From Actinacidiphila rubida (GTDB lineage: Bacteria > Actinomycetota > Actinomycetes > Streptomycetales > Streptomycetaceae), in contig NZ_FODD01000012.1 of assembly GCF_900110255.1 (NCBI RefSeq), forward strand, positions 1-64,000: a stretch of 64,000 nucleotides of DNA. The letters are read 5' to 3'. Under the pieces are notes generated by a model. That model was not told the DNA's origin and did not search any database. It was given only the letters and a program-made list of their open reading frames with translations. The first letter of the stretch is position 1. Each line of letters starts with the position of its first letter. A program made the position numbers and the translations under genes. Positions 33,465-42,412 of the stretch are shown here, in pieces.

Positions 33465-36233
33465 ATGGTGCGGTCCGACGTCTTCCCCTCGGCCGGGCCG
33501 CCGATGGTCGGTCGGCTCGCGGAGCGTGAGGCGATCGGAAGGCTCCTGGAAGCCGTCCGTGACGGCTTCAGCGGAGTCCTGGTGATCGACGGCGACGCGG
33601 GTGTCGGCAAGTCCCGGCTGCTGGAGTACGCGGCCGAGTCCGCCCAGGACCTGTCCGTCGTCCGGCTGGTGGGCGTGGAGGCCGAGACCCGGCTGGGCTA
33701 CGCCGCCCTGCACCGCCTGCTGAGGCCCTACCTCGCCCTGCTGCCCGAACTGCCGCGGCGTCAGCGCGACGCCCTGAACGCCGTGTTCGGGCTGGACGAC
33801 GCCCCGCCACCCGACCGCCATCTGGTCGGGCTGGCCACACTGACCCTGCTGTCGGACGCGGCCGCCGCGACCCCCATGCTCTGCCTGGTCGACGACGTGC
33901 AGTGGCTGGACCGCGAGTCGGCCGAGACGCTCGCCTTCGTCGGCCGGCGCCTGTACGCGGACTGCCTCGGGCTGCTTTTCGCCGGCCGAGGGGGGACCGA
34001 CGGCCTCGACGGCCTGGGCGACCTGCCCGCGCTCCGGCTCGAGGGACTGCCGGACGCGGAGGCACGGGCGCTGCTGGTCTCCGGCGTGACCGGGCACCTG
34101 GACCAGGCGGTCGCCGAGCGGCTGGTCGCCGGCACCGGAGGCAACCCGCTGGCGCTGCGTGAGCTGGCGGAGAACCTGAGCCCGGAGCAGCTGGCCGGGA
34201 TCACGTCACTGCCCGAACCGCTGCCGGTCAACCGGGAGTTGGAGGCCCACTTCCAGCAGACGGCGGCGCTCCTGCCCGCCGGCACCCGGACCCTGCTGCT
34301 GCTCATGGCCATGACGCCGACGGACGATCAGGCGGCGCTGTGGCGGGCCGCCGGAGCCCTGGGGCTGTCCGTCCGGTCCGCCACGCCCGCGGTCACCGCC
34401 GGGATACTGAGCCGCGGGACCACCGCCGCGTTCCGCCACCCGCTGATCCGCTCCGCGGTCCACTCGGCCGCCTCCCCGGAGGAGCGCCGCACCGTCCAGG
34501 CGGCACTCGCCGCCACCAGCGCCCCCGAGCGCCGGGCGTGGCATCTGGCCGAGGCGGCCGAAGGGCCGGACGACGACGTGGCCGCGGAGCTCGAAGCCGC
34601 CTCCGAACTGGCGCAGGCGCGTGGCGGATACTCCGAGCAGGCGCTGGTGCTCACCAGGGCGGCGGAGATGACGGCGCATCCCGGCCGGCGGGCCGAGCGG
34701 TATCTGGCCGCCGCGTCGGCACACCTGACCTCCGGCAATCTCGCGGCGGTCCAGCCGCTCCTCGAACTCGCCACTCCCGAGCTGGCCGGTCCCGCGGCAC
34801 AGGTGCGGGCGACCCGGCTGCGGGCGTCCGTGGAGATGTTCTGCTGCCGTCCCCGCGAGGTGCCGGCGATGCTGCTGGACGCCGCGGCCGGCCTCGGCGC
34901 CACCGACCCGGAGGCGAGCTGGAACCTGCTGCGCGAGGCGGTGCAGGCCGCGATCATCGGAGGCCGGATGATCACGGGCACGACCCCCCGCGAAGTGGCG
35001 CGGGCCGCTGCGGAGGCCTGGCACGGGGCGGAGCTGCCGGCCTGGAGCCCCGATCCGCTGATGGCGGCACTGGCCCACTCGATGGCCTACGGCTACGCGA
35101 CGGGAGCCCCGGCCCTGGCGGCGGCCCTGGCGCGTCTGCGCAAGGCCGACGAGCTCCACGGACAGGACGCGTTCAGCGTCATGATCAGCATCGCGGGCGA
35201 CGAGCTGTGGGACATCGAGGCGAAGCGGGAGATCCTGCAGAAGCTGGTGCGGTCGGACCGCGACCGGGGCGCGCTCTACGGGCTCGGCCTGGGGCTGCTC
35301 GCCCTCGCCAAGGCCGAGATCTGGAACGGGCGGTTCGCGGCCGCCGAAAGCTGCTACACCGAGTCGGACGACTACATGTCCGCGACGGGGTACTTCAGGT
35401 CGGGCGACTTCCACAAGGTCCTGCTGTACGCCTGGACCGGCCGGGAGACGGAGTTGCGGACCGCGGTCGCGGCGATGCGCGAGCTGGCGCGGAGCCGGCG
35501 GACCGGAGTGACGCACCGGTGGGCCGCCCAGGCCCTGAGCATCTTCGAGATCGGCCGCGGGCACTACCGGGCGGCGCTGGACGCCCAGCTCGAGATGTTC
35601 GACGACCACCCGGTGATTCTCGGCGACATCAACCTCGCCGGCATGGTCGAGGCCGGCCTGCGGGCCGGTGACCGCGAGGCCGCGACCATGGCGATGGACC
35701 GGTTGGAGGAGCGCGCTCCGCTGGCCGGGACGCCGTGGGCACTGGGGTTGCTCGCCCGCTGCCGGGCGCTCCTGGCCGACGGCGACGAGGCCGAGCAGCT
35801 GTACCAGGAGTCGGTCGCGCAGTTGGGGAAGGTCCCGGTGGCGGTGGAACTGGCGTGGTCCCACCTGCTGTTCGGGGAGTGGCTGCGCCGCCGCAAGCGA
35901 CGGGCCGACGCCAGGGTCCACCTGCGGATCGCGTACGAGTCCTTCGACTCCTGGGGAGCCGCGCCCTTCGCCGAACGGGCGCGAGCCGAGCTGCTGGCCA
36001 CCGGGGAGACCGCCCGCAGGCGAACGGCCGACACCGTGTCCGACCTCACCCCGCAGGAGCGGCACGTGGCGACCCTGGCCGCCTCAGGGCTCACCAACGC
36101 GGAGATCGCCGGCCAGTTGTTCATCACCACCTCGACCGTCGAGTTCCATCTGAGCCGGGTGTTCCGCAAGCTCGGCATCACCTCGCGCAAGCACATCGCG
36201 TCCCGGCTGGACGCACGCGGCCCCGAGGACTGA
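33465..36233 (+). CDS. LuxR-family large ATP-binding regulator (LAL)
   Basis: 922 residues. An N-terminal AAA-type ATPase holds Walker A GDAGVGKSR (about residue 44) and Walker B MLCLVDDVQWLD (about 140). A long helical TPR-like middle follows, then a C-terminal LuxR helix-turn-helix (LTPQERHVATLAASGLTNAEIAG, TSTVEFHLSRVFRKLGITSR). LAL proteins such as MalT and PikD activate catabolic or antibiotic genes after ligand binding. ACGAAGGAGAAG precedes the ATG. Its target could be the hydrolase run upstream or the YceI set downstream; not determinable. Confidence 0.93.
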   Translation: MVRSDVFPSAGPPMVGRLAEREAIGRLLEAVRDGFSGVLVIDGDAGVGKSRLLEYAAESAQDLSVVRLVGVEAETRLGYAALHRLLRPYLALLPELPRRQRDALNAVFGLDDAPPPDRHLVGLATLTLLSDAAAATPMLCLVDDVQWLDRESAETLAFVGRRLYADCLGLLFAGRGGTDGLDGLGDLPALRLEGLPDAEARALLVSGVTGHLDQAVAERLVAGTGGNPLALRELAENLSPEQLAGITSLPEPLPVNRELEAHFQQTAALLPAGTRTLLLLMAMTPTDDQAALWRAAGALGLSVRSATPAVTAGILSRGTTAAFRHPLIRSAVHSAASPEERRTVQAALAATSAPERRAWHLAEAAEGPDDDVAAELEAASELAQARGGYSEQALVLTRAAEMTAHPGRRAERYLAAASAHLTSGNLAAVQPLLELATPELAGPAAQVRATRLRASVEMFCCRPREVPAMLLDAAAGLGATDPEASWNLLREAVQAAIIGGRMITGTTPREVARAAAEAWHGAELPAWSPDPLMAALAHSMAYGYATGAPALAAALARLRKADELHGQDAFSVMISIAGDELWDIEAKREILQKLVRSDRDRGALYGLGLGLLALAKAEIWNGRFAAAESCYTESDDYMSATGYFRSGDFHKVLLYAWTGRETELRTAVAAMRELARSRRTGVTHRWAAQALSIFEIGRGHYRAALDAQLEMFDDHPVILGDINLAGMVEAGLRAGDREAATMAMDRLEERAPLAGTPWALGLLARCRALLADGDEAEQLYQESVAQLGKVPVAVELAWSHLLFGEWLRRRKRRADARVHLRIAYESFDSWGAAPFAERARAELLATGETARRRTADTVSDLTPQERHVATLAASGLTNAEIAGQLFITTSTVEFHLSRVFRKLGITSRKHIASRLDARGPED

Positions 36234-36256
36234 CCGGCAGCGCACGAGGTGCCGGT
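36233..36256. terminator. Short bidirectional hairpin between convergent genes
   Basis: ACCGGCA and TGCCGGT arms (7 bp) with a 10-nt loop exactly fill the gap between the LAL and YceI stops. Confidence 0.5.
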
Positions 36257-36883
36257 TCAGGCGTTCTTGATGGCCGAGATGTCGAAGTGCAGCTTGATCT
36301 TGTCGGAGACCAGCACGCCACCGGTCTCCAGCTTGGCGTTCCAGGTCAGGCCCCACTCGGAGCGCAGGATCTCCGCCCTGCCCTCGAAGCCGACGCGCTC
36401 GTTGCCGTACGGGTCCGTGGCGGCACCGCTGAACTCGAGGTCGATGCTCAGGGGCTTGGTCACGCCGAGGATCGTCAGGTCGCCGGTGATCCTGAAGTCG
36501 TCCCCGCCCAGCGCCTCCGCCTTGAGGGAGCGGAAGGTCATCGCCGGGAACTCGTCGGTCCTGAAGAAGTCCGCGCTCTTGAGGTGACCGTCGCGGTCGG
36601 CGGACCCGGTGTCGATGCTGTCCATCGTGACGTCGATGGTCGCGGTCGAGGAGGCCGGGTCGCGGCCGTCCAGGTGCAGGGTGCCGGTGAAGTCGTTGAA
36701 CTTGCCCTTGACGTTGGTGACCATCGCGTGGCGCGCGACGAAGCCGAGCGTGGAGTGCGCGGGGTCGATGGTGTAGTCACCGCTCACGGCGGCGAGGTTC
36801 GGGTCCACAGCCGCCTCGGTGGCCGGGACGGCGGTAGCGGTGGCGGTCTGGCTGGCGGTGTTCCTGCGGCCGAAGATGCCCAT
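36257..36883 (-). CDS. YceI-family lipocalin-like protein
   Basis: 208 residues. The YceI pattern is complete: YTIDPAHSTLGFVARHAMVTNVKGKF, STATIDVTMDSIDTG, DGHLKSADFF, DFRITGDLTILGVTKPL and WNAKLETGGVLVSDKIKL. YceI proteins bind long isoprenoid or amphiphilic ligands in a beta barrel. Here there is no signal peptide; the N-terminal 30 residues are Ala/Thr-rich. AAGGAGCAG precedes the ATG. The promoter carries the shared motif at 36914. Confidence 0.92.
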   Translation of the reverse strand: MGIFGRRNTASQTATATAVPATEAAVDPNLAAVSGDYTIDPAHSTLGFVARHAMVTNVKGKFNDFTGTLHLDGRDPASSTATIDVTMDSIDTGSADRDGHLKSADFFRTDEFPAMTFRSLKAEALGGDDFRITGDLTILGVTKPLSIDLEFSGAATDPYGNERVGFEGRAEILRSEWGLTWNAKLETGGVLVSDKIKLHFDISAIKNA

Positions 36884-36913
36884 GGTCTGTCTGCTCCTTG
36901 GAGGATCCAGGTT

Positions 36914-36930
36914 GTTTAACTTTCAATCAT
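36914..36930. promoter_or_regulatory. Shared motif copy A (GTTTAACTTTCAATCAT)
   Basis: AT-rich island in a GC-rich promoter, 31 bp upstream of the YceI start. It matches the element at 40448 (GTTTAGCATTCAACTTC) and, less closely, the TTGAA-N2-TTCAA palindrome at 38765. Probably a common operator. Confidence 0.55.
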
Positions 36931-37023
36931 CTGAACATCCGCGGTCGCGGACCTATTCCGCCCCGCCCGGCGCCGCCCGGCGCCTGTCCGACGGGCTCGG
37001 CCGCACCGCGGCACGAGCCGGGG

Positions 37024-37719
37024 TCAGAGCAGCCCCTGCTTCAGGGCGTAGGCGACCGCATGGACCCGGTTGCGCAGGCCGTGCCGCACGACCATCGCGT
37101 GGATGACGTACTTCACCGTCCGCTCCGAGTAGTGCAGGGCCGCCGCGATCTCCGCGGTGGTGAACCCGGCGGCGAGCTGTCGCAGGACGGCGATCTCCCT
37201 CGAGGTGAAGGATGCCGGGCCCTCCCCCGCCGCCGCGGTGGTGTCGCTCCCCGGCCGGGTGCGCATCTCCTCCAGCAGCGAGCCGAGGAGTGGCTGCGGC
37301 AGCGACGCGGCGCCGCGGGTCACCTCGCACAGCATGTCGGTGATGTCCGCGAGGGTGGTCCGCTCCCGCGGCATGAAGGCCACGAGACCCATTCCGACGA
37401 CCCGGACGAGTTGCTTCGCCGTGGGCTTCTCGGCCACGAGCATCAGCAGGGGGTGGTCGGCCGGGTCGTCCCCGGCGAACCGCCGGATCGAGGCCAGGGT
37501 GCCGTCGGTCACCTCGCCGGTGACGACCAGCACGACGTCCGGTCTCTCCTCGGTGTCCGAGGGGAGGACCAGAACCCGGTCGTCGGCCGTCAGATGTGCT
37601 TCGACGCCCTGCGCGGTGAGCGCGTCCTCCGACAGGACGACGATCCGTACGGTGCGCGACGATCCGGGACCGCGCACCGGGCCGACGTCTCCTGGAGTGC
37701 GAACTTCTTCGCTTCGCAC
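37024..37719 (-). CDS. LuxR-type regulator with degenerate receiver-like domain (copy 1)
   Basis: 231 residues. The C-terminal helix-turn-helix is clear (FTSREIAVLRQLAAGFTTAEIAAALHYSERTVKYVIHAMV). The N-terminal half (VRIVVLSEDALTAQGVEAHL, DVVLVVTGEVTD, LLMLVAEKPT) has receiver-like hydrophobic strands but lacks the phosphoacceptor Asp pattern, so it is probably not phosphorylated. GTG start with GAGGAGG upstream. It is paralogous to the regulator at 38925, with an SDR gene between them. Related orphan LuxR pairs occur beside methyltransferase genes in Streptomyces (from memory). Confidence 0.88.
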   Translation of the reverse strand: MRSEEVRTPGDVGPVRGPGSSRTVRIVVLSEDALTAQGVEAHLTADDRVLVLPSDTEERPDVVLVVTGEVTDGTLASIRRFAGDDPADHPLLMLVAEKPTAKQLVRVVGMGLVAFMPRERTTLADITDMLCEVTRGAASLPQPLLGSLLEEMRTRPGSDTTAAAGEGPASFTSREIAVLRQLAAGFTTAEIAAALHYSERTVKYVIHAMVVRHGLRNRVHAVAYALKQGLL

Positions 37720-37832
37720 GGAACGACCTCCTCGCTCGTTGAAGAAGCCCGGCGTCGCCGCCGCGGCGGCTTTCGGATGCGCAGGACGTGTCCACGTCCC
37801 GCGCATCCGGCATCGCACTCCTGGGTGCCGGG

Positions 37833-38627
37833 TCAGAGGGTCTTGATCTGACCGCCGTCGATCACGATCTCGGCTCCGGTGATGTTGCCCGCCACCGGGG
37901 AGGCCAGGAAGAGGACGAGGTCGGCGACCTCGTGCGCCTCGGTGATCCGGCCCAGGGTGATGCCCATGCTCTGCGGCACGATCACGTCGAGTGCCTCTTG
38001 CGCGGTGGTGCCGGCGGCCGCGGCGGTGGCGTCGGCGAAGGCGCCCGGCGCCGTCCAGAAAGGAGTGCGGACCGGCCCCGGGGAGACGGCGTTGACGCGG
38101 ACGCCCTGGGGGGCGAACTCCTCGGACAGCGCCTTGCTCAGATTGGTCAGCGCCGCCTTGGCCGCCGAGTAGTCCACGACCATCGGGAAGGGCAGCCGGG
38201 CGTTGATGGACGTGATGTTGACGATCGCGGCCGCGTCGGCCCGGAGCAGGTGCGGCAGGGCCGCCCGGCTGGCGCGCACGGCGCTGAAGAAGGTCAGGCC
38301 GAAGACGTCCTGCCACTGCTGGTCGCCGACCTTGAGGAACGACTCGCGGGGCTCGGCCGCGCCGACGTTGTTGACCAGGATGTCGATCCGGCCGTGATGC
38401 TCCACGGCCTGGCGGATCAGGGCGTCGGGGCCCTCGGGGATCGACAGGTCGACCGGCACGACGGTGACGTCGTGGTTCACCGCGAGCGCGTCGAGCTCGG
38501 CGGTGGAGGTGCGGCTGCCCGCCACGACCTTGGCCCCCTCGCGGGCGAGTCCCTCGGCGACCGCCAGGCCGATGCCCTTGCTGGCTCCGGTGACGACGGC
38601 GACCTTGTCCTTGAGGTGCAGTTCCAT
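37833..38627 (-). CDS. SDR-family oxidoreductase
   Basis: 264 residues with TGASKGIG, NNVGAAE, the catalytic serine in ITSINARLP, YSAAK and VIDGGQIKT. The NNVG variant of NNAG is seen in some SDR enzymes. AAAGGAC precedes the ATG at 38627. Two copies of the shared AT-rich motif lie upstream (38643 and 38765). It sits between the two paralogous LuxR genes on the same strand. Confidence 0.9.
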   Translation of the reverse strand: MELHLKDKVAVVTGASKGIGLAVAEGLAREGAKVVAGSRTSTAELDALAVNHDVTVVPVDLSIPEGPDALIRQAVEHHGRIDILVNNVGAAEPRESFLKVGDQQWQDVFGLTFFSAVRASRAALPHLLRADAAAIVNITSINARLPFPMVVDYSAAKAALTNLSKALSEEFAPQGVRVNAVSPGPVRTPFWTAPGAFADATAAAAGTTAQEALDVIVPQSMGITLGRITEAHEVADLVLFLASPVAGNITGAEIVIDGGQIKTL

Positions 38628-38642
38628 GGGGATGTCCTTTTC

Positions 38643-38659
38643 TGGAATGATCAATACAG
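38643..38659. promoter_or_regulatory. Shared motif copy B1 (TGGAATGATCAATACAG)
   Basis: 16 bp upstream of the SDR start codon. It agrees with copy B2 at about 13 of 17 positions (hand alignment). Confidence 0.45.
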
Positions 38660-38764
38660 ATTCACGATGCGGGTCGGCCGTGCGGCGTCAGCGGACGAGC
38701 GAACCCCGTCAGGGTGTCCGGTGGGCCTTCCCTGCGCGCTCCCCGGCGGGGGCGCGGTGCATTC

Positions 38765-38781
38765 TTGAATGTTCAATCAAG
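38765..38781. promoter_or_regulatory. Shared motif copy B2 (TTGAATGTTCAATCAAG)
   Basis: Contains TTGAA-TG-TTCAA, the most symmetric copy of the motif, 138 bp upstream of the SDR start. Such dyads are typical of MarR- or HxlR-like regulators; no such gene is near. Confidence 0.55.
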
Positions 38782-38924
38782 TATCGGTCCGAACTATTCC
38801 GCACCCCGGGACCGCGTCCGTCACCCCCCGGGCGCCCCACCTCGTGCCCGTCGGCCGGCGTGAGCGCCGCGGCGGCGCACCGTACACGAGCTCCAGCGGC
38901 GCGCAGCGCGAGGGTTCCAGCGGC

Positions 38925-39578
38925 TCACAGCGCGCCCACCCGCATCGCGTAGGCGACCGCGTGGGTGCGGTTGCGCAGGTTGAGCCGCCGTGTCACCGCG
39001 AAGATGATGTTCTTGATGGTGCGCTCGGAGTAGTTGAGCTTCGCCGCTATCTCCGTCGTGTCCAGGCCCTCGGCCAGCAGTCTCAGCACCTCTACCTCGC
39101 GGCCTTCGAAGCCGCCCGGCAGGACCCCGCCGCCCGGATCGTTCAGCAGTGTGCGCATCTGCTCGACCAGGGATCTGAGCAGTTCCCCCGGCATCTGCGC
39201 GCCGCCCGCCCGGCTCGTCAGCACGGCCTCGACGATCTCGGGGAAGCCGGTCTGCGCCCGGGGCAGCACGCTGACGAGACCGTGCCGGACGGCGCGGGCC
39301 AGCCGCGGTCGGCTGATGCGGTCGGCGACCAGGACGATCCGCATCCCCGGATTGGAGGAGACCGCGGACGCCTCCTCCATCCACGCCATGGTCTCCTCGG
39401 TCACCTCGTTCGCCAGGATCAGGAGGACGTCCGCGCGGTCCGCTCGGTCGACCGGCAGCAGCGTCGTCCCTTCCGACCTGCGCAGAAGGACTTCGGCGCC
39501 CTGCAGGGACACCGGATCGGCCGCCCGGACGACGATCGAGGTCGAGGTCGAGGCAGGAGGATTCTCCTTGAAGGTCAA
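38925..39578 (-). CDS. LuxR-type regulator with degenerate receiver-like domain (copy 2)
   Basis: 217 residues from a TTG start at 39578, chosen because AGGAGG lies 7 nt upstream and no ATG/GTG fits. N-terminal half SIVVRAADPVSLQGAEVLL and DVLLILANEVTEE, again without a convincing phosphoacceptor; C-terminal helix-turn-helix GREVEVLRLLAEGLDTTEIAAKLNYSERTIKNIIFAV. Both copies end in HAVAYA(L/M)-containing helices (NRVHAVAYALKQGLL and NRTHAVAYAMRVGAL), showing common descent. They may form a heterodimer. Confidence 0.88.
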   Translation of the reverse strand: MTFKENPPASTSTSIVVRAADPVSLQGAEVLLRRSEGTTLLPVDRADRADVLLILANEVTEETMAWMEEASAVSSNPGMRIVLVADRISRPRLARAVRHGLVSVLPRAQTGFPEIVEAVLTSRAGGAQMPGELLRSLVEQMRTLLNDPGGGVLPGGFEGREVEVLRLLAEGLDTTEIAAKLNYSERTIKNIIFAVTRRLNLRNRTHAVAYAMRVGAL

Positions 39579-40484
39579 CGCAGGTCCTCCTGGATCGGCG
39601 CGACGTGGTCTCGGCGCACGACCGCGGTGATGTGGGGGAAGTGGTTCCACGGGTGGGCCTCGCCGTGGAACCGCCGACAGGCGGCCTCCGGAAGCCGGGC
39701 GTTCGCCGGCCGCCCCGCGGGGACGGCGCGGCCCTCCTCAGTTCCGGACGCCCACCCGGGCGGGCCGAGCCGCCGTCCGCGTCCGGCGCACCCGTTCCGC
39801 GGAGGCGTCCCCGCCGCCGTCGGCGCCCGCGCACCGCCGGAGGAACACCACTCCGGTCGCGTTCACGGGGCGGTGCCCCGGGGCCTTCCCGCGACAGCGC
39901 GACGGCATGCCGCACCGGGCACTCCGTCCGGCGACAGACCTAGTGCTGCGACCGGACGAATCCATCGGTCAGGCTTTCCGGCCACACCATCGACACGACG
40001 CGCCTTGTCACATTCCCGTTCATGCCCACCGTCGTTCCACGCGACAACGCTTGCTCGTTTCGAGGGACCATACAACCGCTGCCGGCCGTCGCCGCGCACA
40101 CGGCGCCTTCGCATAAGGAGAGTTGCCCTTTCAGGCGGTCTCATTGCTCGATCGGCCCATCAGGCGTGGCCACCCGCGGGCACGAACACCACCGGAGAAA
40201 TGGCGAAAGCACGCCGCGGCGATTCCCCGCTTTCGGCGGAACCCCGTCCTTGGCGGGCACCGCACCCGGCCCCGAGCCCGAACGACCCGTGCACGGCGCC
40301 GGTGTCGACGGCACCGGCACCGGCACCGGCCCGAACGGGGTTGGCCCGAACGGGCAACTCCGCTGGTCAGAGAGCCCCACTCCCCCATCCTTCAGGCCGG
40401 TGGAGCGCCCGTCGCGCGTCTCACGAAGCGCACAGGCCCCTGAACATGTTTAGCATTCAACTTCCCAATCCGATGGAGAGAAAC
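39579..40484. other. Long gap before the methyltransferase gene
   Basis: About 900 bp without a convincing gene. At 40006 TGTCACA is followed after 17 bp by CGTC, close to the ECF41-type promoters at 52-63 kb but one base longer. AAGGAGAG at about 40116 stands before a TTG that opens a 106-codon, arginine-rich frame to 40443, whose composition argues against coding. A CGGCAC hexamer is repeated about four times near 40310. Possibly a long leader or an unrecognised RNA. Confidence 0.35.
40448..40464. promoter_or_regulatory. Shared motif copy C (GTTTAGCATTCAACTTC)
   Basis: 20 bp upstream of the methyltransferase start; matches copy A at about 12 of the first 15 positions. Confidence 0.5.
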
Positions 40485-41507
40485 ATGCCGGTCGACGACC
40501 TGATCACTCCTGAGCCGATACTTCAGCTCGGCCTCGGTTTCATGGCGTCCAAGACGCTTCTCAGCGCTGTGGAGTTGGGCGTCTTCACCGCGCTCGCCGG
40601 CGGTGGGCGCGACGGCGCGGCCCTGGCCGCGGAGGTGGGCCTGCACCCGAGGTCCTCGGCGGACTTCCTCGACGCGCTGGTCTCCCTGGCCCTGCTGACA
40701 CGCGACGAGGACGGCACCTACCGCAACACCCCCGCCGCGGACCTCTTCCTGGACCGGGACAAGCCGTCCTACGTCGGCGGGATCCTGGAGATGGCCAACG
40801 CCCGTCTCTTCGGCTTCTGGAACCACCTCACCGACGCCCTCAAGACCGGCACCCCGCAGAACGAGGTCGCCCACAGCGGCGCCCCGTTCTTCGCCACCCT
40901 CAGCCAGGACCCCGCCGCCTGGCGGAACTTCCTCAACGGCATGAACGGCGTCAGCACACCCCTGGCCGGCGCCCTGGCCGCCGACTTCGACTGGACCGGC
41001 CGCCGCCACCTCGTCGACCTCGGAGGAGCGCTGGGCGCCGTACCCGCCGCGGTCCTGCACACCAACCCCGACATCACCGCAGCCGTCTTCGAACTGCCCC
41101 CCGTGGAACCGGTCTTCCAGGAGTTCGTCACCAGCCGCGGCCTGACCGGCCGGCTCACCTTCCACAGCGGCGACTTCTTCACCGACCCCCTGCCCGCCGC
41201 CGACGTCTACGTCATGGGCCAGATCCTCCACGACTGGAACCTCGAACAGCGCCGGCTCCTCCTGCAGAAGGCCTACGACGCACTCCCCGACGGCGGCACC
41301 CTCATCGTCTACGACGCCATGATCGACGACGAACGCCGCCACAACACCTACGGCCTCATGCTGTCCCTGAACATGCTCATCGACACCGAAGGCGGCTCCG
41401 AATACACCGTCGCCGACGCCACCCGATGGCTCCGGACGGCCGGCTTCACCACGATCGACACCCGCCCGCTCATCGGCGGCTACACCGCCCTCTACGCCAC
41501 CAAGTGA
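40485..41507 (+). CDS. SAM-dependent O-methyltransferase
   Basis: 340 residues of the homodimeric plant/Streptomyces-type O-methyltransferase family. The N-terminal dimerisation winged helix (LGLGFMASKTLLSAVELGVFTAL) is followed by the SAM loop HLVDLGGALGAVPAAV, where GGALG replaces the usual GGGxG, and the catalytic-histidine region MGQILHDWNLEQRRLLL. Substrates in the family are polyketides, flavonoids and phenazines. The ATG at 40485 is preferred to 40473 because GGAGAG lies between them. Its promoter shares a motif with the YceI and SDR genes. Confidence 0.9.
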   Translation: MPVDDLITPEPILQLGLGFMASKTLLSAVELGVFTALAGGGRDGAALAAEVGLHPRSSADFLDALVSLALLTRDEDGTYRNTPAADLFLDRDKPSYVGGILEMANARLFGFWNHLTDALKTGTPQNEVAHSGAPFFATLSQDPAAWRNFLNGMNGVSTPLAGALAADFDWTGRRHLVDLGGALGAVPAAVLHTNPDITAAVFELPPVEPVFQEFVTSRGLTGRLTFHSGDFFTDPLPAADVYVMGQILHDWNLEQRRLLLQKAYDALPDGGTLIVYDAMIDDERRHNTYGLMLSLNMLIDTEGGSEYTVADATRWLRTAGFTTIDTRPLIGGYTALYATK

Positions 41508-41539
41508 CCCTGGGCCTCACCGGCCCACGCTGACGGGCG

Positions 41540-41577
41540 GCGCGGCGAACAACACCCCCGGACTCCGTTCGCCGCGC
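41540..41577. terminator. Hairpin with 11-bp perfect arms
   Basis: GCGCGGCGAAC at 41540-41550 and GTTCGCCGCGC at 41567-41577, loop 16 nt, between convergent genes. Confidence 0.7.
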
Positions 41578-41602
41578 ATCGGGGCGAGCCACCGATCGCC
41601 GC

Positions 41603-42043
41603 TCATTCGCCGGTGCCCGACAGAAGGGTCACGAGGTGGTCGATGTCGGTGTGACTTCCCTCCGTGCCCGGCGGCACGAGCCGGTGAGCGCGATGCAGGA
41701 AGTCGGCGACGGCGGCGGTCCTGATGTCGAACATCGCCGACCCGGCCGGCGATCTGACGATGATGCGCACCACAGGGCCGCGCGCCGAACTCCGGGGCGA
41801 CACGAGGACGGCTCCTTCACCCACGGGCCGGCTCATTCCCTCCCACAGGAGATCACGCGCGAATACCCAGTCGACCGTGCCGCTGCATTTCGTCCCGATC
41901 GCCAGGCGTACGGCGTAGGGGTCCGCACGGTGATAGTGAAAACTGGCGGGCAGTGACACCTGCGGCTCGCCTGCGACGACCACACGCACGACGACTTCAC
42001 ACGTGACTCTCGTTTCGGCGGCGCTCGAAAACGGTTGGTTCAT
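41603..42043 (-). CDS. SsgA-like sporulation/cell-division protein (SALP)
   Basis: 146 residues. The SALP pattern is visible: ASFHYHRADPYAVRLAIG, VDWVFARDLLWEGMSRPVGEGAV, and FLHRAHRLVPPGTE. SALPs are found only in morphologically complex actinomycetes and guide peptidoglycan synthesis and septation during sporulation. This copy is not next to ftsZ or ssgB-type neighbours, so its stage of action is unknown. It supports a Streptomyces-like host. Confidence 0.92.
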   Translation of the reverse strand: MNQPFSSAAETRVTCEVVVRVVVAGEPQVSLPASFHYHRADPYAVRLAIGTKCSGTVDWVFARDLLWEGMSRPVGEGAVLVSPRSSARGPVVRIIVRSPAGSAMFDIRTAAVADFLHRAHRLVPPGTEGSHTDIDHLVTLLSGTGE

Positions 42044-42412
42044 TTCCTATCCGTTCACCAAGGTCTGGGGATGGCAACGCTTCTCCCCACGACCGTAGGC
42101 GCGCCCACGGCACGGCATTTGCCGAGCGGTGTACGAAATGTTGCCCAGGAGAGCACCGGGCGGCCCGGAGGGTCGTCCGCGTCCGCGCGCGCCGGGCACC
42201 TCCCCGGAGGGGGGTGCCCGGCTGCGGCCGGCTCCTGGACGGGGCCCGGAGGCAACGTGCATTCCGGTCCATCTGCGGCATCACGTGTGAATATCATGGG
42301 ACGCACCAAGCATGATCGCCAAGGGCGTTCGTGGTCCCCGGCCTGCGGAAGGTGCGGGGATCCTTCGAGCTGCTTCCGGCGCAGGGGGTCGAAGCACAGG
42401 GGGGTGGGTCGG
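42044..42412. other. Divergent promoter region, no gene seen
   Basis: 370 bp between the SALP and the XRE/NB-ARC genes. Moderately GC-poor near 42050-42150. No clear operator found. Confidence 0.4.

Noticed and set aside
40160..40443. Small genes in the region before the methyltransferase
   Set aside because: Frames on both strands are low-complexity Gly/Ala/Arg shadows of GC-rich DNA and the CGGCAC repeat.
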